Shown: piece by piece, positions 7,084 to 14,323 of the stretch | Numbering within the stretch: position 1 is the stretch's first letter | Layout: each line of letters starts with the position of its first letter | Origin: [Clostridium] aminophilum | GTDB lineage: Bacteria > Bacillota > Clostridia > Lachnospirales > Lachnospiraceae | DNA: 39,209 bases | Assembly: GCF_900101295.1 (NCBI RefSeq) | Contig: NZ_FOIL01000030.1 | Coordinates: 1-39,209 of the forward strand | Reading direction: 5' to 3' | The notes under the pieces: model-generated | Databases searched by the model: none | Seen by the model: only the letters and a program-made list of their open reading frames with translations | What the model was told of the DNA's origin: nothing | Position numbers and translations under genes: made by a program

Positions 7084-8517
7084 TCAATAAGCCTTGCCCC
7101 AGTAAACCATCTTCACTGCCGGTTTGCCGCAGACAACGCAGGTATCCGCGATCTTCTCCTGTGCAAACGGCATGCAGCGGCTGGTTACGCCCGGCTCTTC
7201 CTTCAGCTTGTCCTCGCACTCACGGCATCCGCACCACATTGCGCGGATGAAGCCCGGCTTGTTGTCGGCGATTTCCTTCATTTCCTCGAAGCTGTGCGCG
7301 TCGTAGGTCATTTCTCTCTGACGCTCCAGCGCTCTGTTGAAGAGATCCTTCTGGATGGTCTCCAGCATCTCGGCAACCTTTGCCTCCAGCTCGTCCATGG
7401 AAACGGTGATCTTCTCGTGAGTGTCACGGCGAACCAGAACTGCCTGACCGTTCTCGCAGTCTCTCGGTCCGATCTCGACTCTCAGCGGAATTCCGCGCAT
7501 CTCACAGTCTGCGAACTTGTAGCCCGGGCTGCGGTCGGAATCATCCACTTTCACGCGGAAATTGGAAAGAACTTCCTCGATCTTCTTCATGCCTTCCTGA
7601 ACTTCCGGATTGGTCTGGCGGATCGGAACCACCATAACCTGAATCGGAGCTACCTTCGGCGGAAGGATCAGTCCGTCGTTGTCGCCGTGAACCATGATGA
7701 TCGCGCCGATCAGACGGGTGGTCATGCCCCAGGAAGTCTGGTGAACATATTTCAGCTTGTTGTCCTTATCCAGATACTGGATGCCGAATGCCTTCGCAAA
7801 GCCATCGCCGAAGTTATGGGATGTTCCGCACTGAAGCGCTTTACCGTCGTGCATCAGCGCCTCGATGGTATAAGTTGCCTCTGCGCCGGCGAATTTCTCT
7901 TTCTCGGTCTTCTGGCCGCGGACAACCGGGATCGCAAGGAAATCCTCTGCAAAATCCGCATACAGATTCAGCATCTGCTCGGTTCTCTCCTCTGCCTGCT
8001 CTGCGGTTGCGTGAGCAGTGTGGCCCTCCTGCCATAAGAACTCTCTGGTTCTCAGGAACGGTCTTGTGGTCTTCTCCCAGCGGACTACGGAGCACCACTG
8101 ATTGTATACTTTCGGAAGATCACGGTAAGACTGAACATCCTTCTTGTAGAAATCACAGAACAGTGTCTCCGAAGTCGGTCTTACACACATTCTCTCCTCG
8201 AGACGGTCAAGTCCGCCGTGTGTAACCCATGCAACCTCCGGTGCAAATCCCTCAACGTGGTCCTTCTCTTTCTGAAGAAGGCTCTCCGGGATCATGCACG
8301 GCATGTACACGTTCTGAACTCCGGTCTTCTTAAATCTGCGATCCAGCTCTCCCTGAATGCTCTCCCAGATCGCATAGCCGTACGGCTTGATTGCCATGAA
8401 TCCCTTAACGCTGGTGTACTCGGTCAGCTCCGCCTTGCGGACAACGTCGGTATACCACTGCGCAAAGTCAACATCCATGGATGTTACTGCTTCTACAAGT
8501 TTCTTGTCGTTAGCCAT
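7084..8517 (-). CDS. proS: prolyl-tRNA synthetase, archaeal/eukaryote-like type
   Basis: This 477-residue class II synthetase charges tRNA-Pro. It lacks the editing insertion of the long bacterial type and carries the C-terminal zinc-binding extension instead: Cys pairs in CGCREC and CVVCGKPA, ending KMVYWGKAY. Motif 1 is within the [17 protein letters not shown] region, motif 2 is [12 protein letters not shown], and the anticodon-binding domain follows [16 protein letters not shown]. The ATG at 8517 has AGGAAGG upstream; the frame runs open to 8556 without support. A promoter lies at 8628-8656. No T-box leader was found, although many Firmicutes synthetase genes have one. The gene ends in a strong terminator, so it is monocistronic. 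Confidence 0.95.
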   Translation of the reverse strand: MANDKKLVEAVTSMDVDFAQWYTDVVRKAELTEYTSVKGFMAIKPYGYAIWESIQGELDRRFKKTGVQNVYMPCMIPESLLQKEKDHVEGFAPEVAWVTHGGLDRLEERMCVRPTSETLFCDFYKKDVQSYRDLPKVYNQWCSVVRWEKTTRPFLRTREFLWQEGHTAHATAEQAEERTEQMLNLYADFAEDFLAIPVVRGQKTEKEKFAGAEATYTIEALMHDGKALQCGTSHNFGDGFAKAFGIQYLDKDNKLKYVHQTSWGMTTRLIGAIIMVHGDNDGLILPPKVAPIQVMVVPIRQTNPEVQEGMKKIEEVLSNFRVKVDDSDRSPGYKFADCEMRGIPLRVEIGPRDCENGQAVLVRRDTHEKITVSMDELEAKVAEMLETIQKDLFNRALERQREMTYDAHSFEEMKEIADNKPGFIRAMWCGCRECEDKLKEEPGVTSRCMPFAQEKIADTCVVCGKPAVKMVYWGKAY

Positions 8518-8627
8518 GATAATTTTCCTTCCTGTGAAAACCGCCCGGTGCACCATGCACTGTGCGTTTTTATCATATGTATTTCTGCTGCCGCCAATGC
8601 CGCATACCGCGGACAGACAGCATTTTG

Positions 8628-8656
8628 AGTTTACGCCGCAAGGCCCGTTTTGTCAA
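8628..8656 (-). promoter_or_regulatory. promoter of proS
   Basis: On the minus strand a perfect TTGACA (8656-8651) and TAAACT (8633-8628) are spaced by 17 bp. The leader to the ATG is about 100 nt and shows no T-box consensus. Confidence 0.65.
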
Positions 8657-8675
8657 TGATTATGCGGGTTTTCGC

Positions 8676-8759
8676 TTCTTTTTCTTCCGTCATCCGGCGC
8701 CGGTTCTGACATCGTTTGCCAGTTTCTTTTTCTGCCGGCCAGCGCCAGTTCTGACGCCG
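8676..8759. repeat. imperfect tandem duplication between Nudix and proS genes
   Basis: TTCTTTTTCTTCCG...CGGCGCCGGTTCTGAC (from 8676) is repeated imperfectly 48 bp later (TTCTTTTTCTGCCGG...AGCGCCAGTTCTGAC, from 8724). It lies upstream of the proS -35 box. The rest of the 313-bp gene-free stretch 8518-8830 holds only the proS promoter and leader. Confidence 0.4.
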
Positions 8760-8830
8760 ATTACGGTTCCTCTTCCGCCAGTCCCTCGCCGGTTTCATTG
8801 ATCAAAAAAACAGCAGGGAGAATCCGGAGG

Positions 8831-9484
8831 TCATTGATTCGCCCCCGGGATCTCCGAATGACATCTCTTTAAAAATGCCCGCAGCATATGCGCGGTGAAC
8901 CCCCAGATATCGTAAATCCTTCCATCCTTCTCCCAACGGTAGAACCAGATTGTCCGGTGGCTCGAACGCCACGGATAATTCCTTCCGCCCGGGATGCGGT
9001 CATACGGAAAATCTTCTGACGGAATCGTTGTCTGCTCCACATCCGCGCCGAGGGGTTCCTGCGCCAGAAGCCAGGACAGCGGCACGCGGAACACCTCTCC
9101 GACTTCATCTCCGGAAAATGTCCCCTCATAGTCATCGATCACCGCAAGGAAGGAGAAAATGTCGTCCCCCGAGATGGTCACCATCTCATTGAGCGGTGCG
9201 ATCACCCGGATCTGTTCGCGGCGCACGAGAAGCTCTTCCATCGTCTCCCGGACCGCGGCCTCCTCCGGAGTCTCTCCCGGCTCCATCGCACCGCCCGGAA
9301 AGCAGATCTCACCCGGCTGGCGGTCCAGATCCTCCGCCCTTTTTTCAAACAGCACGTCGTAATCTTCTCCGTTCTTTACCAGCGCAATCATGACCGCCGC
9401 ATTGTGAATGCCGCCCCGGCCGAGCAGAACCGGTTCTTTTCCTGCCCAGGCCGACCGCATATGTTCAGTGATATCGTTTGTCAT
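8831..9484 (-). CDS. Nudix hydrolase, CoA-pyrophosphatase-like
   Basis: A 217-residue cytoplasmic hydrolase. The Nudix box is at about 65-87: GAMEPGETPEEAAVRETMEE, with the expected G-x5-E-x7-RE-xx-EE spacing, although the usual Gly after EE is Leu. Just before it, LFEKRAEDLDRQPGEICFPGG resembles the UPF0035 signature that marks CoA/acyl-CoA pyrophosphatases such as NudL/YeaB. The likely reaction is cleavage of CoA-type nucleotides to phosphopantetheine and 3',5'-ADP; the substrate is inferred. The start is the second ATG of ATGAAAATG because AGGAGG then has a 6-nt spacing. It lies 127 nt downstream of the pseudouridine synthase gene on the same strand and may be cotranscribed. Confidence 0.88.
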   Translation of the reverse strand: MTNDITEHMRSAWAGKEPVLLGRGGIHNAAVMIALVKNGEDYDVLFEKRAEDLDRQPGEICFPGGAMEPGETPEEAAVRETMEELLVRREQIRVIAPLNEMVTISGDDIFSFLAVIDDYEGTFSGDEVGEVFRVPLSWLLAQEPLGADVEQTTIPSEDFPYDRIPGGRNYPWRSSHRTIWFYRWEKDGRIYDIWGFTAHMLRAFLKRCHSEIPGANQ

Positions 9485-9611
9485 TTTCATCCTCCTGTAA
9501 GACACGAAACCGTCTTCCCCTTACCAACTGGCGTTTTTTCTGTCTGTTTCCTCTTTTTCTCCAGTATTTCCTGAAAAGGATCCGGAAGCCCTGCCCGCTT
9601 ATTATCTAAAA

Positions 9612-10328
9612 TCAGTCTTTCTCCCGAAACAGCCGGAACACCTCTGCCTCCGGCTTCATGGAAAATGTCATCTGCTCTCCGGTCACCGGGTGCCGGAAGG
9701 ACAGCTGCACGGAGCAGAGCGCCGGATTCACACCGCGCCGATCCTGAAATGCCGGATTGTATTTCACATCGCCCCAGAGCGGCAGATCCCGGAATGCGCA
9801 CTGCACCCGAATCTGATGGTGCCGTCCGGTCAGAAGCCCGATCTCCAAAAGGGAGAGTTCCCGGCCGGACTCATTTACCGTCCCCAGCACCTTGTAATTC
9901 AGTACCGCTTTTTTCGCATCTTCCACAGACTTATCCACAACGGATGTGGTATTGGTTTTTCCGTTTTTCAACAAATAATCCACCCATTGCCCATGATTAT
10001 CCACAGGTTTTCCACATACGACCGCATGGTAGATCTTGCGGACCTCCCCCTTCTGAACCGCAGCACTCAAAACCGCTGCAGCCTTCTTCGTCTTTGCGTA
10101 CACCATCACGCCGCTGACCTGCCGGTCCAGACGGTGGATAACTCCCACATACGGCGGGGTCCGGCGTGTGGACGGAGTGGTTGATAATTGTGTGGATAAC
10201 ATCCGGTGATTTCGGATCAGGCTGACCATATCCTGTGCAAAACCTCTGGCCTCCTGTGATTCCACGCCGGCCGGCTTTTGAACCACAATGATATCCTCAT
10301 CTTCATAAAAAATTTTAAGTTTTATCAT
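9612..10328 (-). CDS. RluA-family pseudouridine synthase
   Basis: A 238-residue enzyme that isomerises uridine to pseudouridine in rRNA or tRNA. The catalytic motif HRLDRQVSGVMVYAKT (Asp about 68) is intact, and the KPAGVESQ strand and the LLTGRHHQIRVQ motif are in their usual places. No N-terminal S4 domain is present, which fits the short RluA/RluC-D-like branch of Firmicutes. The exact target uridine cannot be deduced. The ATG at 10328 has AAGGAG 6-7 nt upstream; the frame is open to 10376 but without a ribosome site. Its promoter is presumably in the divergent 10329-10604 region shared with trhA. Confidence 0.9.
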   Translation of the reverse strand: MIKLKIFYEDEDIIVVQKPAGVESQEARGFAQDMVSLIRNHRMLSTQLSTTPSTRRTPPYVGVIHRLDRQVSGVMVYAKTKKAAAVLSAAVQKGEVRKIYHAVVCGKPVDNHGQWVDYLLKNGKTNTTSVVDKSVEDAKKAVLNYKVLGTVNESGRELSLLEIGLLTGRHHQIRVQCAFRDLPLWGDVKYNPAFQDRRGVNPALCSVQLSFRHPVTGEQMTFSMKPEAEVFRLFREKD

Positions 10329-10375
10329 CAAATCTCCTTGTATTCCTGTTTCGAATGAGATATAGTGTTCATACA

Positions 10376-10434
10376 AGTAGTTTTAATAACTACATAGTAT
10401 TGTTATCGAGTCCATATTTTTTTGTATGTGGACT
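10376..10434. repeat. two hairpins in the divergent rluA/trhA intergenic region
   Basis: GTAGTT...AACTAC (10376-10392) and AGTCCATA (10409-10416) / TGTGGACT (10427-10434) form two successive small dyads midway between divergent genes. They could be operators or leader hairpins. No clear promoter consensus was assigned here. Confidence 0.35.
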
Positions 10435-10604
10435 GACGGCAGATCCAACCGCACGTTTATCTGTCCTCTTAATTATAAACACAACATCCAATGCATTTCC
10501 GATGAAGCCATATACACCGCTGATCCTGACGGCTATGGAACAACATCCGGCATGTTTGAAATGCATGGTTTTATTCACGCACATTGCGCGGAAAGGAGTC
10601 CTCC

Positions 10605-11267
10605 ATGCTGACTGATCTTCTGAAAAAAGTCAAAAACCCTGGCAGCGCCGCTACCCACGGCATTGCAATGATCGGTTCCGCGATCGCTGCAGTTCCGCTT
10701 CTCACAAAAGCGGCAGGGGATCCCGGTTCCGTCCGGATGCCGGCGCTCGCGGTCTTCATCATCAGTATGATCCTGCTGTATGCCGCCAGCACCATTTACC
10801 ACACCTTTGACATCTCTCCGAATGTAAACCGGATGCTGAAGCGTCTCGATCACACCATGATCTATATTCTGATCGCCGGAAGCTACACGCCGGTCTGCAT
10901 GGTGGTTCTGGGCGACGAGTCGGGTCTGCGGCTTCTGGAGCTGGTGTGGGGAATCGCTGCGGCAGGCATTCTCGTGAGCATCCTCTGGATCAACTGTCCG
11001 AAATGGTTCTCGTCCATCATTTATATCGCCATGGGCTGGGTATGCATTACCGCCTTCCATGAGATCGTGACGGCGCTTCAGCCGGCCGCCTTCGGATGGC
11101 TCCTCGCGGGAGGGCTCATTTACACCATCGGAGGTGTTATTTACGCTCTGAAGCTTCCTATCTTTGACGCAAAGCACAAAAACTTCGGTCTGCACGAGAT
11201 CTTCCATCTGTTTGTGATGGGCGGAAGCCTGTGCCACTTCATTATGATGTATCTCTATGTTGCATGA
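10605..11267 (+). CDS. trhA: hemolysin III / TrhA family membrane protein
   Basis: A 220-residue, roughly seven-helix integral membrane protein of the PAQR/hemolysin III superfamily. Conserved polar residues are seen in SAATHG, in YAASTIYHTFDIS, in LKRLDHTMIYILIAGSYTP and in the last helix (HEIFHLFVMGGSLCHF); these His and Asp residues make the family's metal site. Members were named for haemolysis in Bacillus cereus but in most bacteria they are housekeeping proteins linked to membrane homeostasis. The ATG at 10605 has AAAGGAG 7 nt upstream. It is followed by a strong hairpin at 11307-11337 and is probably monocistronic. Confidence 0.9.
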   Translation: MLTDLLKKVKNPGSAATHGIAMIGSAIAAVPLLTKAAGDPGSVRMPALAVFIISMILLYAASTIYHTFDISPNVNRMLKRLDHTMIYILIAGSYTPVCMVVLGDESGLRLLELVWGIAAAGILVSILWINCPKWFSSIIYIAMGWVCITAFHEIVTALQPAAFGWLLAGGLIYTIGGVIYALKLPIFDAKHKNFGLHEIFHLFVMGGSLCHFIMMYLYVA

Positions 11268-11306
11268 GTTGTTTTTCAACTGATGCACAGCACTTCTTCG
11301 TATGTC

Positions 11307-11337
11307 AAGGGGCTGTCGCACAAGCGGCAGCCCCTTT
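11307..11337. terminator. hairpin terminator between convergent trhA and yhaM-like genes
   Basis: AAGGGGCTGTCGC (11307-11319) pairs with GCGGCAGCCCCTT (from 11324) around a tight ACAA loop. Downstream on the plus strand is TTTATG, only a weak T-tract. It lies between two convergent stops and probably serves both. Confidence 0.65.
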
Positions 11338-11420
11338 ATGATCACGATCTGTACTATACGAACGGGACATCACGAATGTATCATTCCCGCTCTATCGCTC
11401 AATTCAACTCCATTTCTCGC

Positions 11421-12509
11421 TCAGTTCTCAAACTTGAATCCGCTCAGATCCAGCGTATTGGAAAAATGTTCCCTTCCGCCGTTTCCCCGCTCCGGACCGC
11501 GGCCAATGTGCGCCCCGAAATCATCTTTCGATGCGGCCGCCTGCACCGGTCCCTCGTTGCCGGTTGTCCGGCGGATGTTGCTGTCCAGGAAACGGTTGAA
11601 GCCAAGCCATCCGTCCTTGTTCATACCGGTTCCGCCGTTGTTCAACGCCTCCGTCATGGTCTCCATCTTGGCGTCGGTGTTGTCCGCAAGGTTCAGCGCC
11701 AGTGCCTCCAGAAGCGCCGGCTTCTTCGGAGATCCGTATTCCAGTTCACCATGATGCGCCAGAATGCAGTGTTCCAGCTCCGTCGCGAGTTTCTTCGGGA
11801 ATCCCTCAATCTCGCGGATCCGGTCGCGGATCATCATCGTGCCGATGACGATGTGTCCAAGAAGCTGTCCGTCATCCGTGTAATCATTCTCCGGGAAATC
11901 CGAGAGCTCATTCACTTTGCCGATATCGTGGAAAAGCGCCGCCGTAATCAGAAGATCGCGGTTGATCAGCGGATATGCCTTGGCGTAAAACTCGCAGAGT
12001 TTCATCACACCGAGAGTGTGCTCCATCAGACCGCCGACAAAGCCGTGGTGAACGCTCTTTGCCGCTGAGTGATAACAGAACTTCTTCAGAAATACCTTGT
12101 CATCCACATAATAGCTCGTGCAGAGTTTTTTGAGATACGGATCGCTGATGGAAAGCACCATCGCCTTGATCTCCTGATACATGGCCTTCAGGTCCTTGGT
12201 GGATACCGGAAGATAATCTCCCTGCTCGTATTCATTGCTCTCCGCCCGGCGGATCCGTCGGATGTTCAGCTGATTGTTTCCCTGGAATACGGTGACATCA
12301 CCTTCCACATAGACATAATCCAGATTGTCAAAATCGGTCACGCCCGGGGATGCCAGATCCCAGATCTTCGCGTCGATGGTACCGCTCTTATCCTGCAGAA
12401 CGACGGTTGCATACTCTTTTCCGTTTTTTGATACCGCGATCGTTCTGCGCTTGCACAGGTACACGTCCGCTACTCTGCATCCCTCGGTAAACTGTCCGAT
12501 ATACTTCAT
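11421..12509 (-). CDS. YhaM-like 3'-5' exoribonuclease (OB fold + HD domain)
   Basis: A 362-residue protein. Residues 1-90 form an OB-fold nucleic-acid-binding domain (VADVYLCKRRTIAVSKNGKE, then VVLQDKSGTIDAKIWD). Residues about 150-300 are an HD phosphohydrolase domain: HHGFVGGLMEHTLGV, the diagnostic LFHDIGK (His194-Asp195) and ILAHHGELEYGSPKKPALLEA. This is the architecture of YhaM, a Firmicutes 3'-5' exonuclease of RNA and DNA. The tail after about residue 320 (TGNEGPVQAAASKDDFGAHI) is low-complexity and variable. GGAAGG precedes the ATG. It lies downstream of the HtrA-like gene, same strand, gap 98 nt, so cotranscription is possible. Confidence 0.9.
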   Translation of the reverse strand: MKYIGQFTEGCRVADVYLCKRRTIAVSKNGKEYATVVLQDKSGTIDAKIWDLASPGVTDFDNLDYVYVEGDVTVFQGNNQLNIRRIRRAESNEYEQGDYLPVSTKDLKAMYQEIKAMVLSISDPYLKKLCTSYYVDDKVFLKKFCYHSAAKSVHHGFVGGLMEHTLGVMKLCEFYAKAYPLINRDLLITAALFHDIGKVNELSDFPENDYTDDGQLLGHIVIGTMMIRDRIREIEGFPKKLATELEHCILAHHGELEYGSPKKPALLEALALNLADNTDAKMETMTEALNNGGTGMNKDGWLGFNRFLDSNIRRTTGNEGPVQAAASKDDFGAHIGRGPERGNGGREHFSNTLDLSGFKFEN

Positions 12510-12607
12510 GTTCTTAATTCCTTCCCTATGACGGCACCGCTTTCCCCGCGTGCCGCAAATCTTTCACAACGGACGCCTCAGTCCATTCCCGGCAGTATTT
12601 TGCCGGT

Positions 12608-13984
12608 TCAACGCTCGCCGATCGTTACCTTGAAGCTGAGTTTTGAATATCCGTCTCTTCCCGGCCGCATCGCCGTGATCGACAGTTCCGATCCGGACTC
12701 GGTCCGGGACAATGTATCCTGCAGGTCTGTCCGGCGGGCAATAATCTTCTTTCCTGCGCCGACAATAACATCTCCGCTCTGGATTCCCGCCGCATAGGCC
12801 GGACTTCCGTTAACAACTTCCGTGATGTAAACGCCTTCCGGCGCTCCGTTCTCCTGCATCATTTCCGTCACGTTCTGATAATACGCGCCGAACCACGGAA
12901 CACGGACACCGTTCGACATCTTCTCCAACGTCTGTTTGTACTCGGAGATTCCGCAGAAAACACTTCCGTTTTCTCCGTCTCTCGGTCCCTGAAGCGGACT
13001 GCTGAAACCGACCAGCTTTCCTTCCCGGTTGATCAGAAATGTTCCCTTCTCATAATTGCAGCTGCAGGAAGAATGCAGTGCCCGGATCGTTCCGTCCGGA
13101 ATGATCACACTGTCCTCCGTCAGCGCCACCGAGCCGTAGTCCACCGCATGAACGCGGCCGATGGGCGCACCTGCCGCAACGATCATGTCGCCTTTCTGCA
13201 CGGCGTAGGAATTTCCCGGTTCCAGCACCTTCAGCGTGCCGACGGTCTGTGGACGGAGAGCGGACGGATCAATGGAAATAACCGCCATCTCCATCAGCGC
13301 ATCCTTTCCTTTCAGCACAGCCTGCGCACTGTCCCCGGTGCCGAATGTGACCGTGACGGAAGACGTATCTTTCACGGCATCCAGATCCGTCAGGATCAGA
13401 AGTTCCCGCTCGGTCTTTGCGATGACCGCCCCCGCATACGCTTTCTCGATCGAAACCGGATTGCCGAAGATATCATTCGTCGCGTCAGCCGGGCTGACCG
13501 TAACGATCCCCGCATCCGCGTCGCGTGCCGCGGTCCGCATCACTTCCTCGACCGCAAAGGCGTAATCGCTTGAACTGCGGTATTTCTCCACCGCTTTCGC
13601 TGCCGCCTCATCAATCTTCTCCTGCTGTGCCTGTTCCGCCGATTCCTGCGCGGCCTGCGCAGCGGCATCCGATGCAGACGGGTTCTCCTCTTCCGAGGCG
13701 CTTTCTCCCGATAATGTTCCTTCGCCCGGATTATCTTCCGAAAACGCAATCGGCGTCTTTTTCTCGTGCCTGCCAAACGCTGACTCTACAACCGGTTTTG
13801 CGGCACACAGCGCAACCGCGGCGGACACGCCGAACAGAACACCGAATCCTGCGTCGATCAGACACCGTTTTGCCACCTGCCGTTTGGTCAGAGGGGGCCT
13901 CACGATCTTTTCTCTTATAAAATCCGCGTCTTCTCTGCTGTCGAAACCTTCGTTGTCGCTTCCCGTGGAATGTAAATCTGCCAT
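12608..13984 (-). CDS. membrane-anchored HtrA-like protein with PDZ domain, triad lost
   Basis: A 458-residue protein with a cytoplasmic basic head, one membrane helix (about 41-62), an Ala/Glu/Gln-rich linker (85-135), a trypsin-like domain (about 140-345) and a C-terminal PDZ domain (about 360-455; GVYITEVVNGSPAYAAGIQSGDVI). The layout is that of extracellular HtrA/DegP quality-control proteases. Compared with the family, the His of TNNHVV is Asp (ILTDLDAV), the Asp of DLAVL is Glu (MEMAVI), and the Ser of GNSGGPL is replaced (YEKGTFLINREGKLVGF). The fold is kept without the nucleophile, so it is probably a non-catalytic scaffold or sensor. GAAGGAG precedes the ATG. The promoter is at 14023-14051. 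Confidence 0.85.
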   Translation of the reverse strand: MADLHSTGSDNEGFDSREDADFIREKIVRPPLTKRQVAKRCLIDAGFGVLFGVSAAVALCAAKPVVESAFGRHEKKTPIAFSEDNPGEGTLSGESASEEENPSASDAAAQAAQESAEQAQQEKIDEAAAKAVEKYRSSSDYAFAVEEVMRTAARDADAGIVTVSPADATNDIFGNPVSIEKAYAGAVIAKTERELLILTDLDAVKDTSSVTVTFGTGDSAQAVLKGKDALMEMAVISIDPSALRPQTVGTLKVLEPGNSYAVQKGDMIVAAGAPIGRVHAVDYGSVALTEDSVIIPDGTIRALHSSCSCNYEKGTFLINREGKLVGFSSPLQGPRDGENGSVFCGISEYKQTLEKMSNGVRVPWFGAYYQNVTEMMQENGAPEGVYITEVVNGSPAYAAGIQSGDVIVGAGKKIIARRTDLQDTLSRTESGSELSITAMRPGRDGYSKLSFKVTIGER

Positions 13985-14022
13985 AGATTGATCTCCTTCT
14001 GCCGGTGAGCATACATAGTGAT

Positions 14023-14051
14023 ATTATACGGTCTGAAGTGAAAATTTACAA
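14023..14051 (-). promoter_or_regulatory. promoter of the HtrA-like gene
   Basis: Minus-strand TTGTAA (14051-14046) and TATAAT (14028-14023) with 17-bp spacing, about 40 nt before the ATG. It is back-to-back with the mutS2 promoter. Confidence 0.65.
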
Positions 14052-14082
14052 TACGCCCGCAGGGAAGCGACGATCGGCGCCC

Positions 14083-14111
14083 TTGAATATCCCCCGTCCC
14101 TCGCTTATAAT
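14083..14111 (+). promoter_or_regulatory. promoter of the mutS2 operon
   Basis: TTGAAT (14083-14088) and TATAAT (14106-14111) are exactly 17 bp apart. The implied leader before the mutS2 ATG is about 200 nt. It is open in the mutS2 frame but contains no ribosome-site-supported start, so I read it as untranslated. Confidence 0.7.
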
Positions 14112-14323
14112 TATTCTGATATTTTATGCTCTCACGAAGAACAGGCTGCTTAACCGGACTGCCGGCTTTCATCCCCTCATTCCGGATGAAAACCACATCC
14201 ATTTGCAGTCATACGCAGATTTTTCCTGTGCCGCAAGACGTGCACGCCGTACGGATAAGGCAGCGCAGCCGGAAAAGCACTGTTCAGGCACAAACCATTT
14301 ACATCTGCAAAGGATTACCATAT

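Noticed and set aside
6301-8037. A 578-codon open frame on the plus strand across the cca/proS region
   Set aside because: It runs antisense to two clearly real genes, reads as low-similarity His/Leu/Arg-rich sequence and has no ribosome site. It is a codon-bias shadow, as are long antisense frames at 4105-5397 (+) and 14315-15901 (-).
8518-8830. Possible T-box riboswitch before proS
   Set aside because: The leader is only about 100 nt from the promoter and I find no AGGGTGGNACCGCG-type antiterminator sequence on the minus strand.
14126-14323. N-terminal extension of MutS2
   Set aside because: The frame is open back to 14126, but the sequence is unlike MutS2, the upstream ATG has no ribosome site, and the promoter at 14083-14111 makes this a leader.
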